Origin: Punica granatum
Taxonomy: Eukaryota > Streptophyta > Magnoliopsida > Myrtales > Lythraceae
NCBI RefSeq assembly: GCF_007655135.1
Contig: NC_045129.1
Location: forward strand, 20,372,274 to 20,436,273
Direction: 5' to 3'
Length of the DNA stretch: 64,000 bases
This document shows positions 45,451-56,900 of this stretch, piece by piece; within the stretch, counting starts at the first letter, position 1; the number at the start of each line of letters is the position of its first letter. Below the pieces are notes generated by a model. The model worked only from the letters and a program-made list of their open reading frames with translations, was not told the origin of the DNA and searched no databases. A program made the position numbers and the translations under genes.

Positions 45451-45625
45451 AATGGATTGGCCTAGTAATAAGGGGAGCGCAAGTATTAATCCGGGTTCGA
45501 ATCCCCTTAAAGTTATATGCTATGACTTGTCATATTTACCCGTTCTGTTTGTCGTAAGGGGTGCACGGAGCCCGGGGAATTAATTGCGAAGACTGAAAAC
45601 CCCCAGTTATAAAGGGGGAAAAAAA
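45440..45625 (+). mobile_element. SINE-like element with tRNA-type B box
   Basis: It carries GGGTTCGAATCCC (45501-45513), a perfect Pol III B-box type sequence. A degenerate A-box-like region precedes it (ggattggcctagtaat at about 45453). The downstream ggtgcacggagcccgggg phrase resembles the body of plant Au-type SINEs. It is not a tRNA gene, since no cloverleaf is possible around the B box. Confidence 0.55.
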
Positions 45626-45739
45626 GTGCAGCGGATAATATTAGAGGAATCAGATTCAATGTCTAGGCAAGAAGTGAGGACTAAATAACTTGGTTCCCAA
45701 GACTTTTATGTGATTCTTTTAAGGACAAGGAAATTCTTA

Positions 45740-46056
45740 TCTGATTTGGTCCTGGGATTTTCAGCTTTATTCAGTTTCAGTCCAACATATTGCTGAGCAT
45801 ATTCAATTTGGTCCAGCGTGCTTCCGATTGTCTTTTCATTCACTTGCAATTCATTTAGATCGTCCCGAATGTTTATATGAGTGTTTCCAATTAATTTATT
45901 TAAGCATATCTCCGTATGTTTACAATTCAGCCCTCTATGACTCTGTGCCTTTACAGATTAGTCCAACTTGTTTTTCGAGTCTTTCGGTCAGTCCTATGTA
46001 TAATTTAGCCTTGCACTTCTTTGCACATTTTCAGTATGGCCCAGCTGTTCTTGCTT
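45740..46056. repeat. Degenerate repeat of caattcggtcc-like phrases
   Basis: About eight phrases of the type cagtttggtcc, caattcagccc, cagattagtcc, cagtatggccc are spaced 30-60 bp apart, with one more near 46395. It is a decayed tandem array, not coding. Confidence 0.45.
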
Positions 46057-46285
46057 CACTACAAGAAAAAAAGGGTATGTGATAGAAAATTTTGTGATAG
46101 ACGATGTCCATCGTAAATAATGATGGATTTGTGATGGAACTGTGCTGAAAGAGCTCAAAAAAAGAATTGATCAATCAGTGATGGAATTTTGACAAATGTA
46201 ATGTTCTATCGCAAATCCGTAACAAATGTTATGACAAATTTGTGACGGATAGTTTAATAAATAGTAGCAATGTTACATTAGTGAG
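46057..46285. mobile_element. CACTA transposon end fragment
   Basis: It starts CACTACAAGAAAAAA (46057), the standard CACTA terminus. Subterminal repeats follow, such as gtgatagaa, tgatggaat, gtgacgga and caaatttgtgac. The other terminus (TTCTTGTAGTG) is not found, so only one end or a decayed internal-deletion copy is present. Confidence 0.65.
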
Positions 46286-46289
46286 GGGA

Positions 46290-47107
46290 TATAGTCCTTC
46301 GCAGATTTCCGCCACGGAATATCCTTTGCTGTTTCAGATTCATGCCTTCATGTTTCCTAGTTCCTACTCTATAAATTCACCCCCGGAATTTCTTAGCAAT
46401 TCGGTCCCAGTTTAGTTTTATTGTTTTAATTTCCACGATTATTTTATCTAGTATTCGCGTGCATATACGTGGTTTTTTAACCTGAATTTTGACTTTTGCA
46501 TAGTATCCACATGAGAGGAGGCCGGCACTAATCAGTGAATGGCTGGCAATGGGTGTCGCTTCGAGCTCCTCCAGTGGAAGGATAACTGCCCCGACAAAAG
46601 TTGAGGATATTAGAGAAGAAAATGTAACAGAATTCGCAGTGTAACGGATCCTTGGATCTCTAGCATGGACGCTTAAGTCTGGGTGCTGAGAAAATTTCAT
46701 CAACAATAATCGAGGATATTAGCTTAATTGAAGAAATGAGGTTTGGTTCAATCGATTTAGCATTTGTTCCCCTTAAATAAAGTTTCGGATTTCAGTATTG
46801 TGAATGGACAAAATATTGGGAGAGCTTTATCCTTAGTGGGCCGACCCAGCTCGAATTGGACTAGTCGGGATCCGTTGAGCTTCTGAATACCATGATACAC
46901 ATCGAAAAAAGAAGAAACTAAGAATAAGCTGGCTTTACATAATTAAGTGTAGAACATGGATTGTGTATGTCCATCTGAAACTAGAGAGACTAATTTGGCC
47001 AATCCACCCTTTAATCCTTCAGTAAAATTACAAGTATGTCCATCTATTCCTTCTTAAGCAATCTCACCACCAACCCATTAATCGGATAGTTCAACTACTA
47101 GTGCTGA
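46290..47107 (-). other. 3' flank of the orphan SABATH exon
   Basis: Non-coding. It includes patches paralogous to 37840-38223. No gene is seen. Confidence 0.45.
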
Positions 47108-47447
47108 TTATTTACATTTCAGAACAATGAAAAGCTGGATCTTATCATGGTAACTCAGACTCCAGCTCCTCAGAGGAGTCCAGTAGTTTTTGAGCCAGCC
47201 TGCTGAACAACTCATCGACAATCCCGGGTGCAAAGTGGGGTGTGAGCATGCCTTCCAGTGCAGCCCTCACATGTTTCACCCATTCAGGAATATTGATGGG
47301 CCCCTTCGTCGATGGCGACAGGTTCGTGAGCTCAATAATCTCGATGTCGAATGATCCATTTTGGTTGATGAGCTCAGTCATCTCTTCCGGGGAGGGAGAG
47401 TATAGTGGCAAGTTGAAGGAATCCACTTGATCAGCCGTAACTAATCC
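47108..47447 (-). pseudogene. Orphan last exon of a SABATH methyltransferase
   Basis: Paralog of gene 1 exon 3 (38562-38224), with the same VDSFNLPLY, EEMTELINQNGSF and GMLTPHF segments. The acceptor AG of gene 1 (TGGCAG) reads TGGCGG here, so splicing onto it is lost. One extra base near 47155 shifts the frame, so it ends early at 47145 instead of the ancestral stop at 47108. No exon 1 or 2 is found upstream on the minus strand up to the end of the window. It is the remnant of a tandem duplicate. Confidence 0.85.
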
Positions 47448-47449
47448 CC

Positions 47450-48950
47450 GCCACAAAATTTATTAGTAGAGATTACTTTGGCTTTTCTGATTCTATTCCT
47501 TACCATCTCTTTTTTTTTTTCTCCTTTTTAATTACAGCGAAACGTATGAATATAAGAGGGAATAGAGGAGGTGAAAATAAAGAGGCGGAGAGTCCTACGG
47601 GTGACAACGAAATCTACGACCTCTTAATTGGTGAAGGGTGATGTTACTGAAAGAAAGAGTCGCTAAATAATTGTTTCTGGGATAAAAGAAAAGAAAAAAG
47701 AAAAAATAGTTTTACTTGGCTCGACGGTGGCCAGAAGCTGAAAACAAGAAGAAATACTTTTTACTGTTTTCGAAGATTTTGGGAAAAATAGTTTGTAATT
47801 AATATAATTTCTTGGCAAAAGAAATTATATTTAATGTAGTGTCTTTTCTAAGAAATAAATAAATATATAAAACAAACCACATCATCGGGTCGAGATAATA
47901 TGCCAAGCAAATTATATATTATGCCAAAACAAAACACATCATCGGGTCGAGATAATATGCAAAGCAACATATATATTATGCCGTCTATCTCATTGTTAAT
48001 AATAATATACACTAACCCAAGCAATGCATGGGAATCATCCATAAATTTTCTTGAATAAAATGAAAATCAATGTAATAGTCTTACATCTTATACTGTCGTT
48101 TTTTTTGGATAACAAGTTGCGATAGTGTCCATGCTTCGTCCAGATTAATCTCACGGTTTATGTGAACATCCTATAAGTCCACGTGATAATTCAGCCCGGC
48201 CATAAGCCTGTGCAAGTGGCCTAATAGGGAGTATTATCCTATATGATTTTTTAGGGACTCAAACCTGGAACTTCTCTAAGGAAGTCGTACCACTTAACCA
48301 GACCAATCCTATTAGATTGTATCTTACACTATCTTATATATCTTGAACTTACACTATTATTGGCCCTGGCGCATATGTGCGTGCTATTGCTTTTGTATTT
48401 TTATCCAATCTCGATTTTGATTTTATAAAAAAATTGTTAAATTTATGGGAATTGTGATTTATATTTGTAGATATTTGGTAGTTGTAATTGTTTAAGTAAA
48501 AGTGGATTTTTTTCTAATGGAAAGAAAGCGGCGAATTTATAGGAATTTTATTATTGTTCTATAAAAAGAAGATAGGGTAGGGTTTTATAATAAGATCAAA
48601 CTATACAAAAAAATAAAATAAAAGCAGTTACAATATGAGCATTTTGCCTAAATAATAGTATAAGATAAGATTTAAGCGAAAGTTCGATTGTAACTACTAT
48701 TTTATTTATACGATGTGGTTAAAACTCGAAAATATCCTTATTCTTAATTTAAATTTAGGAAAAATTACTTATAAAAACATAAACTTTACATGTTTTACGT
48801 TTTACCATGAACTATATTTTCTTGGTGGGGCCCGATCTCTCACAAGCACTCTCTCTCTCCCTTCTTCTTCTTCTTTCACCCGTGACAGGGTGAGAAGAGA
48901 AAGAGTGTTTAACGTTGTATTATATGATTATTTAACATTGTATTACATGT
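47450..48950. other. Non-coding flank with duplicated intron pieces and a SINE-like scrap
   Basis: 47800-48060 is related to gene 1 intron 2 (39590-39780). The phrase catcatcgggtcgagataatatgc occurs twice (47879 and 47937). 48160-48310 read on the minus strand has a tRNA-like ggtttgagtcccta box. 48835-48890 is C/T-rich. Confidence 0.4.
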
Positions 48951-48954
48951 TGCC

Positions 48955-49290
48955 ATGACGGGAAGAGGTTAAAATCGAGTCTAAAGAAATCGTCCCTGCT
49001 CTGGAAAGCCAAGGAGGCCTCTCGGCCACACCCCTGGGGAGGTGGCCGAGAGCCTTTTTGGCTCTCTTGAGCCCAAGGGCCACATCCCCTTCTTTGATCT
49101 TAGTCGTTTCCCGCATCTTTATGTTTTCCCATTTTCCCGTGTCGGTACAGTTTTATCGATTCCGTTAAATATCGTGTTTGTGTGATTGTATGTGTTTCCC
49201 GAGATTATGGCGGCATCAGTTGCATATATGCTTGTTATTGTCGTGTTTGATGATTTGAGTATGCGAGAAACGACCGAAATTGGGGCGAGG
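48955..49290 (+). repeat. Long LTR-type repeat, copy 3 (first piece)
   Basis: Matches 1975-2300: ggcctctcggcc, gggaggtggccgagagcc, tagtcgtttcccg, taaatatcgtgtttgtg and atgcgagaaacga phrases. It continues into 49292-51830. Confidence 0.6.
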
Positions 49291-49291
49291 A

Positions 49292-51540
49292 GACCTGAAT
49301 GATTTTCGGAGAGCAGTCTGAAGCTCATTCCATGGTCCTGAGAATCCCTAAGTATGGCTAGACTTGTCCTTGGGTGTCCTTGATTTGCCTGTTGAGCAAG
49401 TGTCTCGGGACTCTTGCTAGAAAGACCATCCACGAATACTCGGGAGTGCCCCGCCCCAAGCTGATGATTTGCAAAATGTATTCGTAGGTGATAATCATTA
49501 GTTTGGCATCATGAGGGATTTTTAACTTCTGTTTGATTTTATAATTTGATTTTAAAATTTGAATTCTAACTTTAACTCTACTTACTACACAACAAAAGTT
49601 AACAATACAATTATTACTTTCTAATTTTTCTTCAAATTTTTTAATCATTCAATTCAATTTTTAATAATAAATTCTCTCAACTATTCATTATTTTTTCATA
49701 TTTTTTCTCATAATTCAACATCACAATCATTACAAATCAATTAAAATCAAAATTCAACTCAACTCAACTCTAAAACCAATCACACAATTAAGAGTTCCAT
49801 ATTGGATACATTCTGATGTCCCCGCGAGCCGGCGATGAATAATGCTGCAGTGAGCCGGTTTCTGATAACCTGGGATTAAATGCTTGTCTCGCCTCTTCGG
49901 TTCCTTTTGGTGATTTGTAGGGAAGACCTGAGGTCTTCCCTGTTGTCATGCCCTAGGTCGCCTAATTGACATTGTTGACCCGGCTATAAATAATAACTCG
50001 GGGTTTGCCCGGTCTTCTTCTATTCTAGCTCTAGGGTTGTAATTAGGATTGCTGTCAATGTCTTCTAGTGGAGCCGGCGGATCAAAACAGGACGCCGACA
50101 GTACTTAAATAATAAATTATGGGGCTAGATTGAATAAAAAATTTGTAGGGGGATTTGTAATAAAAAATTGAAAGGGGGCGACCGGCCATAGAGGTGAGCC
50201 ACAGGTCCCACGTGGCTTCAAGGAGAGTCCGGGAAGCTCGAGTCTCGGTCAGTTGCGTGTTCGAGCTTTGTGATCCCAATGAACGACGCATTATCGATGT
50301 ATACGAAGAGAGGATTCCAATGAGCCCAATATTGATATGTTCCGCATTAGTGGATGACTTGATGGTTCGAAGGCTTAGGAGTCGGTTTTGCTCGATTCGG
50401 GTGATTTGAGCAAAATTAATTGTTTTCGTCGACCATTCGTGTGTCTGTGTAATGCACTGGTCATTTTAATATGCTTTGTTGTTCGGATGGAACAGTTGAC
50501 TCTGTGGCCTCCGTCACAAATTGGGAATTGGAGACGTCTCGGGAATCTGCAGTCAGAGTTTTCTCACTGTTTCCCAAGTGTCTTGATGAGCCTAGAGATC
50601 GCCGTGTTCTCCGTTTGTTGAAAACGGATCCCCAAAGTTCGCGGGGCAACATTCAAGACCATTTTGGAGCCACTCAACCTGAATGATTTGTGCAGTCTGA
50701 ACCGAAGTGATCTCCTCGGCCTTTGGGGTTGTTAGGAATAGATGGTGCTGACCCCAGGTACTAACATTTTGCTAGACAGGTTCCAGTCGCGAGAATCCAG
50801 TTGAAATGGGTCTTTTTCCACATGAGGGGCACGAATGATTTGTGCAGTGTCATCTAGCATGACCTCCCTAGTCCTTGAGGTCTCTGGGATTAACCAGGCT
50901 TGATTTCGAGTATTGACATTTCGTCAATCAGGTCTTCGGTTCGAGATTCCTACTGAAAGGGGCCATTTTTTCTATTCGAGACCCACTCGAGAGACTCGAA
51001 TGATTTTCGGAGAATAGTCTGAAGCATATTCCATGGTCTTGAGAATCCCTAGGTACGGCTAGACCTGTCCTTGAGCATCCTTGATTTGCCCGTTGAGTAG
51101 TTGTCTTCGAAGCCCCGCTAAAAGGGCCGTCTATGACTACTTGGGAGTGTGTCGGCTTAGACAGATGATTTACAAAATGTGCTCGGAGGTGATAATCATC
51201 AGTTTGGCACCATGGGGGATTTTTAGAGTCCCATATTGGATATGATCTGATTGCCTGGTGAGCCGACCGTGAGTAGCGCTACCAAAACCAGTTTCTGCTA
51301 ACTTGGGATCAGGTGTTGCCTGTTCTCTCCAACTTCTCTCTGTGTTCTACATGAAAACCCTAGGGATCTTGTCTGTAGTCATGTCCTAGGATCGTTTGGT
51401 TGCCTTTTTTGACCAGGCTATGAATAGTAAGCCAGGGTTTGAAAGGCTGTCTTTAGTTAAAGTTCGCGAACCATAGCCGGGCACCCTGTTGATGTCTCCT
51501 TTTAGAGTCGGTAGACCAAAACGAGATGCTGACATTTGGG
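49292..51540 (+). repeat. Two direct copies of an LTR sub-repeat, one carrying a MITE
   Basis: Segment 49292-50100 (without its MITE) corresponds to 50995-51540. Both run gaatgattttcggagaatagtctgaagc, then the gaggtgataatcat phrase, then ccatattggat and a ggctatgaa/ggctataaa phrase, ending at (a/c)aaac(a/g)(a/g)gatgc(t/c)gaca. Between them, 50683-50997 has two shorter ~160-bp units starting gaatgatttgtgcag. 50100-50680 is unassigned, and its ORFs have no domain. Confidence 0.6.
49523..49791. mobile_element. AT-rich MITE inserted in one repeat copy, TAA duplication
   Basis: The element spans 49526-49788 with TAA at 49523-49525 and 49789-49791. The sister repeat at 51222-51240 reads gatttttagagtccc with nothing inserted, so the empty site is present in the same window. 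It is an inverted member of the dispersed family. Confidence 0.7.
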
Positions 51541-51840
51541 ATCGGTTGACATCGACTACTGACCTCAACGGTCCATGTCGCATAGTCTCAATTTATCATC
51601 AGAAAAATATATTTTTCGACTCAAGGGCATGACTATCTGTTTATAGTTTACCGATAATCCTAGGGTTAGAATGGTCGAAACACTCCAAGTCATAAGTAAA
51701 GATAGACAACCCATGCAGGCGCATGTCTTACCTGAATAGCCATTTTTACCCGATTGAAGTGTTTCTGCTATTTTGATATAGACTCGGGCGCTTAGGGATG
51801 TGGAATTGATCTCCTATCCGCTATTAGATCAAGACAAATC
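51541..51840 (+). repeat. Long LTR-type repeat, copy 3 (second piece)
   Basis: Matches 33005-33290 of copy 2: gacatcg(a/g)ctactg, gaaacact(c/t)caagt, gtaaagatag and the gattcgggcgct end. Confidence 0.5.
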
Positions 51841-51960
51841 TAACGGCTTTGAAACACCTGAAATGTGCTTCTCATGGGGTATCTTTCGCGAGCCATCAAG
51901 CGACACATGTCAGTTACTTCCTCAACCATGCAGGTCGCATGTGCTCGTGTAAAGAGGCAA

Positions 51961-52447
51961 TGTTGGGGATTGAATTTTGGGTACCCGACCCGGTAAGGCC
52001 CATAAGGCCTAATAGGCCTAGCAATGCCTAGCTCGTTGGTGTGAGACAAGGGCTGAGGTCTTCTGAACTACGCCAGCCCAGCTGAAACCGCCCACAAGGT
52101 TATTAATGGCAACTCCAATAATTATGAGGTATACTTCATAATATATAGAGATATGGGATCAAACGGTATATCGAGAATCTCTTCGTAGTGTTAACGTAAT
52201 CTATCTCTAAACTCCCTATAAATACATACTTCTTGTCTACTTCTATGGTTAATCGACTACTTGCACTTTTCCCTCGCGCATAAGACTCAATCTGATTGGA
52301 GCGCCGGAGAGAAAAATCGAGACACCCCCGAGTTCCCCTTGATGCAGGTGTTCGAGGCTCGTGATTGAATCAGCGCTCATAGAGTCTTCATCAACAATTC
52401 ACACCTAGATTGTCAGTGGCATCCACCCGATTTTTGTGTTTCCAACA
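51961..52447 (+). mobile_element. Probable solo LTR, 487 bp
   Basis: It starts TGTTGGGG and ends TTCCAACA, the usual inverted ends. A TATA box (ctataaata at about 52217) and a following transcribed-leader-like region lie inside. No internal element sequence lies on either side. The flanks (ggcaa and gtgaa) are only partly alike, so the target duplication is uncertain. Confidence 0.55.
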
Positions 52448-53800
52448 GTGAAATTTAAAAGAAATGCCTTGGAACAAGATAATCCATATTTGAACACGGA
52501 GGTCAATTATTCATTGGAATTTGATTAACCTTAAATTCTAGTTTATGGCTCGATTCTATAAGCTGCAATTAAAATCCTATTTTACAAAATGTACAGGTCG
52601 AATTTTTCAAATAATTACCCTGCCATCTATCATTTATAAAGTTTAGCACTTTAATAGCAGACACTAATTTGATTATAGAAAAAAAAAATACTCGAATAAA
52701 AATTTAAGCTTCGACCAAAAAACTAAGGAAAAACATTCATTAAAAATATAAAAAGACAGATTGCTATGAATAAAAATTGAAATAATAACACAAACAAATG
52801 CAGGACTATAAAATAAAATACATTGACAAATCACAATCGCAAATGAATCAGTATTTCAAGTACAAGTAAATTATAAAACATATTTATTTTTGTCGCATAT
52901 AATTTATCCCTCGGGTGCACAGGTGAAGTGCCTAATATACTCATAAATAGAAAATCGGAGAAAAGGATAATATTCATGATAAATTTAAGAATCGAGCCCA
53001 AATATTTATTGTATTTCATATAAGAATCTTGTATTCGTGTACCGATCCTTCTTTCTCTTACATCGTATATTTCAATTTTTCATATATCTATACTACTTTA
53101 TAAAAAATGATTTGGCGTCCTCTTGCAGCTATTTTGGCTTGATTTTACCATATCATCCTCAATTTCTTTAATTGTATTGGATGAATGTAAATTACAAGAA
53201 TAAATGTAAGGGTATAATTGTAAAATCACCTTAGACACCACTTCTCTTGTCTTGTCTTCCCCTCCTTGACCTAGACGTGACATACTCTCACTATCTACCA
53301 CCTTTCTCTCACCTTGTCACATCCTCCCTCAACTCATCTATTTTTTTTAATTATTACTCCAGTTTTTAATTGGTTAATGGGCCAAATTTACATGGATGGA
53401 TAAATTAATAAAACTAGGAAAAAATAAAAAATTCAAAAGTGAACTTTGGGAATTTATATCTTCACGCTTTGTCAATTTTTATAGTGCACTGACTCACGTC
53501 ATCGCCTGTTGACTTAGAAGTTGCAGGTTTGATATCTAGTTTAACTGTCCGTGCCACTTTGTTCTTTATTTATGATTTTTCTTTTATTGTACTAAAACTA
53601 GTACAAAGTAAGCCCAAGGCCTGGAACAATTTTTTTCGGTTGCAAAGGAGGCACAAGCCGTGGTACAATGAAAGAGAAATCTTAAATAACTAATAAAGGG
53701 GTACGGGTAATCCCACTAGATTTAGAACCTGTAACCTTTAGGTCAACAGGCGAGGGCGTGTGCCACTGCGTTACACTGTCTTTTGATAAAATAAAATTTA
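52448..53800. other. AT-rich upstream region of SABATH gene 2
   Basis: No gene. SINE-like scraps lie near 53480-53640 and, inverted, near 53690-53780 (the phrase gaacctgtaacctttaggtcaacaggc resembles an antisense B-box area). Confidence 0.4.
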
Positions 53801-53904
53801 TTTAATATCAGATTTTTAACATTTTGCCGCCCGGGTGTAGACTTCAGTATAATATATGTGCATATATATGTGTGCGTGGGTAATGCGCTAGGTTGTCCAA
53901 AAAA

Positions 53905-53956
53905 TGCTAGCGACACAGAGAGAGAGGGAGAGAGGGAGAGGAAGAGGGAAAGAAAG
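53905..53956 (+). promoter_or_regulatory. GA-rich 5' UTR tract of SABATH gene 2
   Basis: A (GAGAGG)n-like purine run sits immediately before the ATG, with cgcgctag-type sequence upstream and a tatatatgtg TATA-like stretch at 53860-53870. Such GA/CT tracts are common just upstream of plant starts. Confidence 0.4.
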
Positions 53957-56900
53957 ATGACAGAATATGTGTGTAAATCATTCCCGACCAACGGAGGCAA
54001 CGGGAATTACAACTATGTGGAGAACTCTTATTATCAGGTATGTACTCTCGTTTCATCATCGGATATGCTTCGGCATATCATAGACTTGTTGGAAATTCAT
54101 GATGCTTGTTCGTGGCTGAATTACTTCATATATGAATCCCTCCATTAATACAATTCTTGCTGTGACGAACATAACAAGGGGAGAGAAACCTATGTTTAAT
54201 TTGGTTATTTATTGGTAAGCTGTGCTCACTATCACAAAGTTCTCACCTAAAGAGAGAGTGAAGAAAAGATGAAGTTTTTTAAGCTTCTCAAGAGTTCTGC
54301 ATCATCACTCTCATAATTTCTTCCTTTTATTCTTCTCTCAAAATTGAGTCATGAATCCCATATAGGTTATACAAGGGAAGGTGTACATGTTCCCGATTAT
54401 CTTCAATTAGCGTAATATATATTTATAAATATACACATATATATATATACACACACATATATGTATATTTATTTTCATATCACGGATGAAGGGATTTGGA
54501 GGAACAACTCATCTCCCTCCAATTTCCAAGAAATTCCTCCATCCCAAACATAGCCTGACAGAATCAACGAGATGGCGTATTTTTCGCTTTTCAAGTATCC
54601 AACAAGATGGCATAACCAGTGCATATATATGGGTCGTTGCATTAAAAGTTCATCATCAAATTGTTATGAAGTATTTCTGGATTTTCCTGGATGTTTGCAC
54701 AAATTAATAAAAAAAAAGTTATGGAGGAAGAATTAAAATTATTTGTCCACATTAGAACTAATACGCATGTATATATCTAGATTATGATCTTTGCGGTCTT
54801 GTCGATCTAACCATCGCAATTACGCAAGTAATTTCACCGAGATTCAAAGAGAAAATGTAATGAGAAGAATTTGCAAATGACCTAAACAGCTCGTTTTACT
54901 CTTAAAAAAAATGAAAAAAACATGGGCCTTAGATAAATAAAAATACGTGTTTATCTCAAGTTCAAAAGATTATGGGTTTAAGAATAAGGGTGTAACGTAA
55001 CGACGCACACTCTTATTTGTCAATAAAGAGATTTTATAAGTTTTCTTTCTCATGGTGAAATTACCCGTGCCCCTTTATTTTTTTTTGTTACAAGAAATGT
55101 TCATAGACGTGTACAATGAAATAGAACATGTACCTATTTATCAGCTATTATGATTTTTATTTCATTGTAGTAAGATAACGAGCCTTCCTTGTGATTGGAA
55201 AAAAAAATTAGATTTAATTTTGGTCAATAATTTTTTGTTTCAGTAGGTTAACGGGACAAAAGCCCAATGAAAACTAAATATAACAAAGGCGGGGTATGGC
55301 AGCCCCATATAAGTCTCCTAGCATAAAGTGGCCTAGGCCATTAGGAATAGAAGTGAGAAAACAAACAGGGTATGAGATTGCTCGCTAGGCGAGCCAATCG
55401 GCACAACTATTGCCTTCTCTATAAACATGTTGAACTTTGATCTCCCAAACCTTAGCTAAGGCAGCCCTAGTTCCGCGAACCAGTGACCGGATAAGCGGAG
55501 AACAAGAGTCTTGATTGGTAATGAGTATTTGAACCACTCGGGAATCTGTCTCCACAATAGGTTTCCGACATCCAAGAGACCAAGCAAGATCAAGGCCAGT
55601 AAGAACACCCCATAGCTATGCCGAAACTGAAGTGGTGATGCCAAGGTTGCGCATAAATCCTTCTATCCAATTCCCGTTGAAATCCCTGATTAAACCTCCA
55701 GCACCAGCAGTACCAGGGTTTTCTCGGGCCGCTCCATCATTAAATTTATACCAACCCTCAGTTGGTCTTGTCCAGCCGATGTAAATTCATGCGTTAGGAA
55801 ATCTATCTTTATTTCTTTTGTTCTATCTTTTTTCTTTTCGAAGAATTTTTTTCTCCTCCTTTATTAATTTGTGGCAAGAAAAGGAAATCTCTTTTCTAGA
55901 TCTATGAGGCCCCTTATAATTGAAAAATAATTCACAGATAGTATATTGTGCTAAATGCTAAGAAGACACACTGTCTCTCCCCGTGCTCTGTGCCTCCTAT
56001 ATCAACCTATCAACATAACGTGATGCGTGTGCCCTAACTTTTCAATCTACCCAAGAGTTGGCCGTAGGGTCTGAATAGAATTAGAATATATTCATCGAAA
56101 AACACTCCTAATTGGAGGAGGGAAAAATAAAAAGACAATTATATGTGTGTGTGCGCTAGCTAGGGTCAGTATATAGTGGTGGACCATTTGCATGTATAAT
56201 ATGAAGCCTCATGAGGTCAACCTCGTTCAGATTCTAGAACCGAACGTGGTGGTCCTGACGGGGACGTCTTTGGTTTCTCTTCTCTAATTAATAATGAAAA
56301 CGTAAGCGATTCTCGCATCCTTGTCCAATATCAATCCAATGTGTTGCACGACAACTTCCTCACCCTCTCGTTTATGTCATAACCAGTTGTGGCGTACGAC
56401 CAAAACAAGCGCGCAAGTGGGAATTTCCACCGAAATAAGAGTCTTTCCTTCGCTTGACAGGTAATTTGAGTACTAGGGTTTTGTTGAATTGTATTATTTT
56501 TGTAACTGAAAATTTGACTCTCGAATTGAATTCGCGTATAGAGCCATGAGATACGGCAATACAATAATGTGGAAATTAGATGTGGGTCCACCAAACTGCA
56601 GGCTATATTATGGTCCAAGGCAGCATATTGTCATGGGGGAGTAGGATACAATTAGTCTCCCCATTAGGAACATGCATTGAAGACAATATTATATACCATT
56701 GATTCCTTAGACACTCAAAACCTAATACCCTACTGTCAAGACCTAGTTATAGGCCTCGTGTAGGACAACTTCCCATACACCCCCGTTCATGACTCTTTCT
56801 TATCAAGTAGAAGAATCCTAAGAAGCAGAATTTCCCCCCGCATTTGTAACATAACCCTTAACATAATTATATATATATATATATATATATATCTGGAACT

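Noticed and set aside
45490..45520. Possible tRNA gene at the perfect GGGTTCGAATCCC box
   Set aside because: No acceptor stem or anticodon arm can be formed around it; it fits a SINE better.
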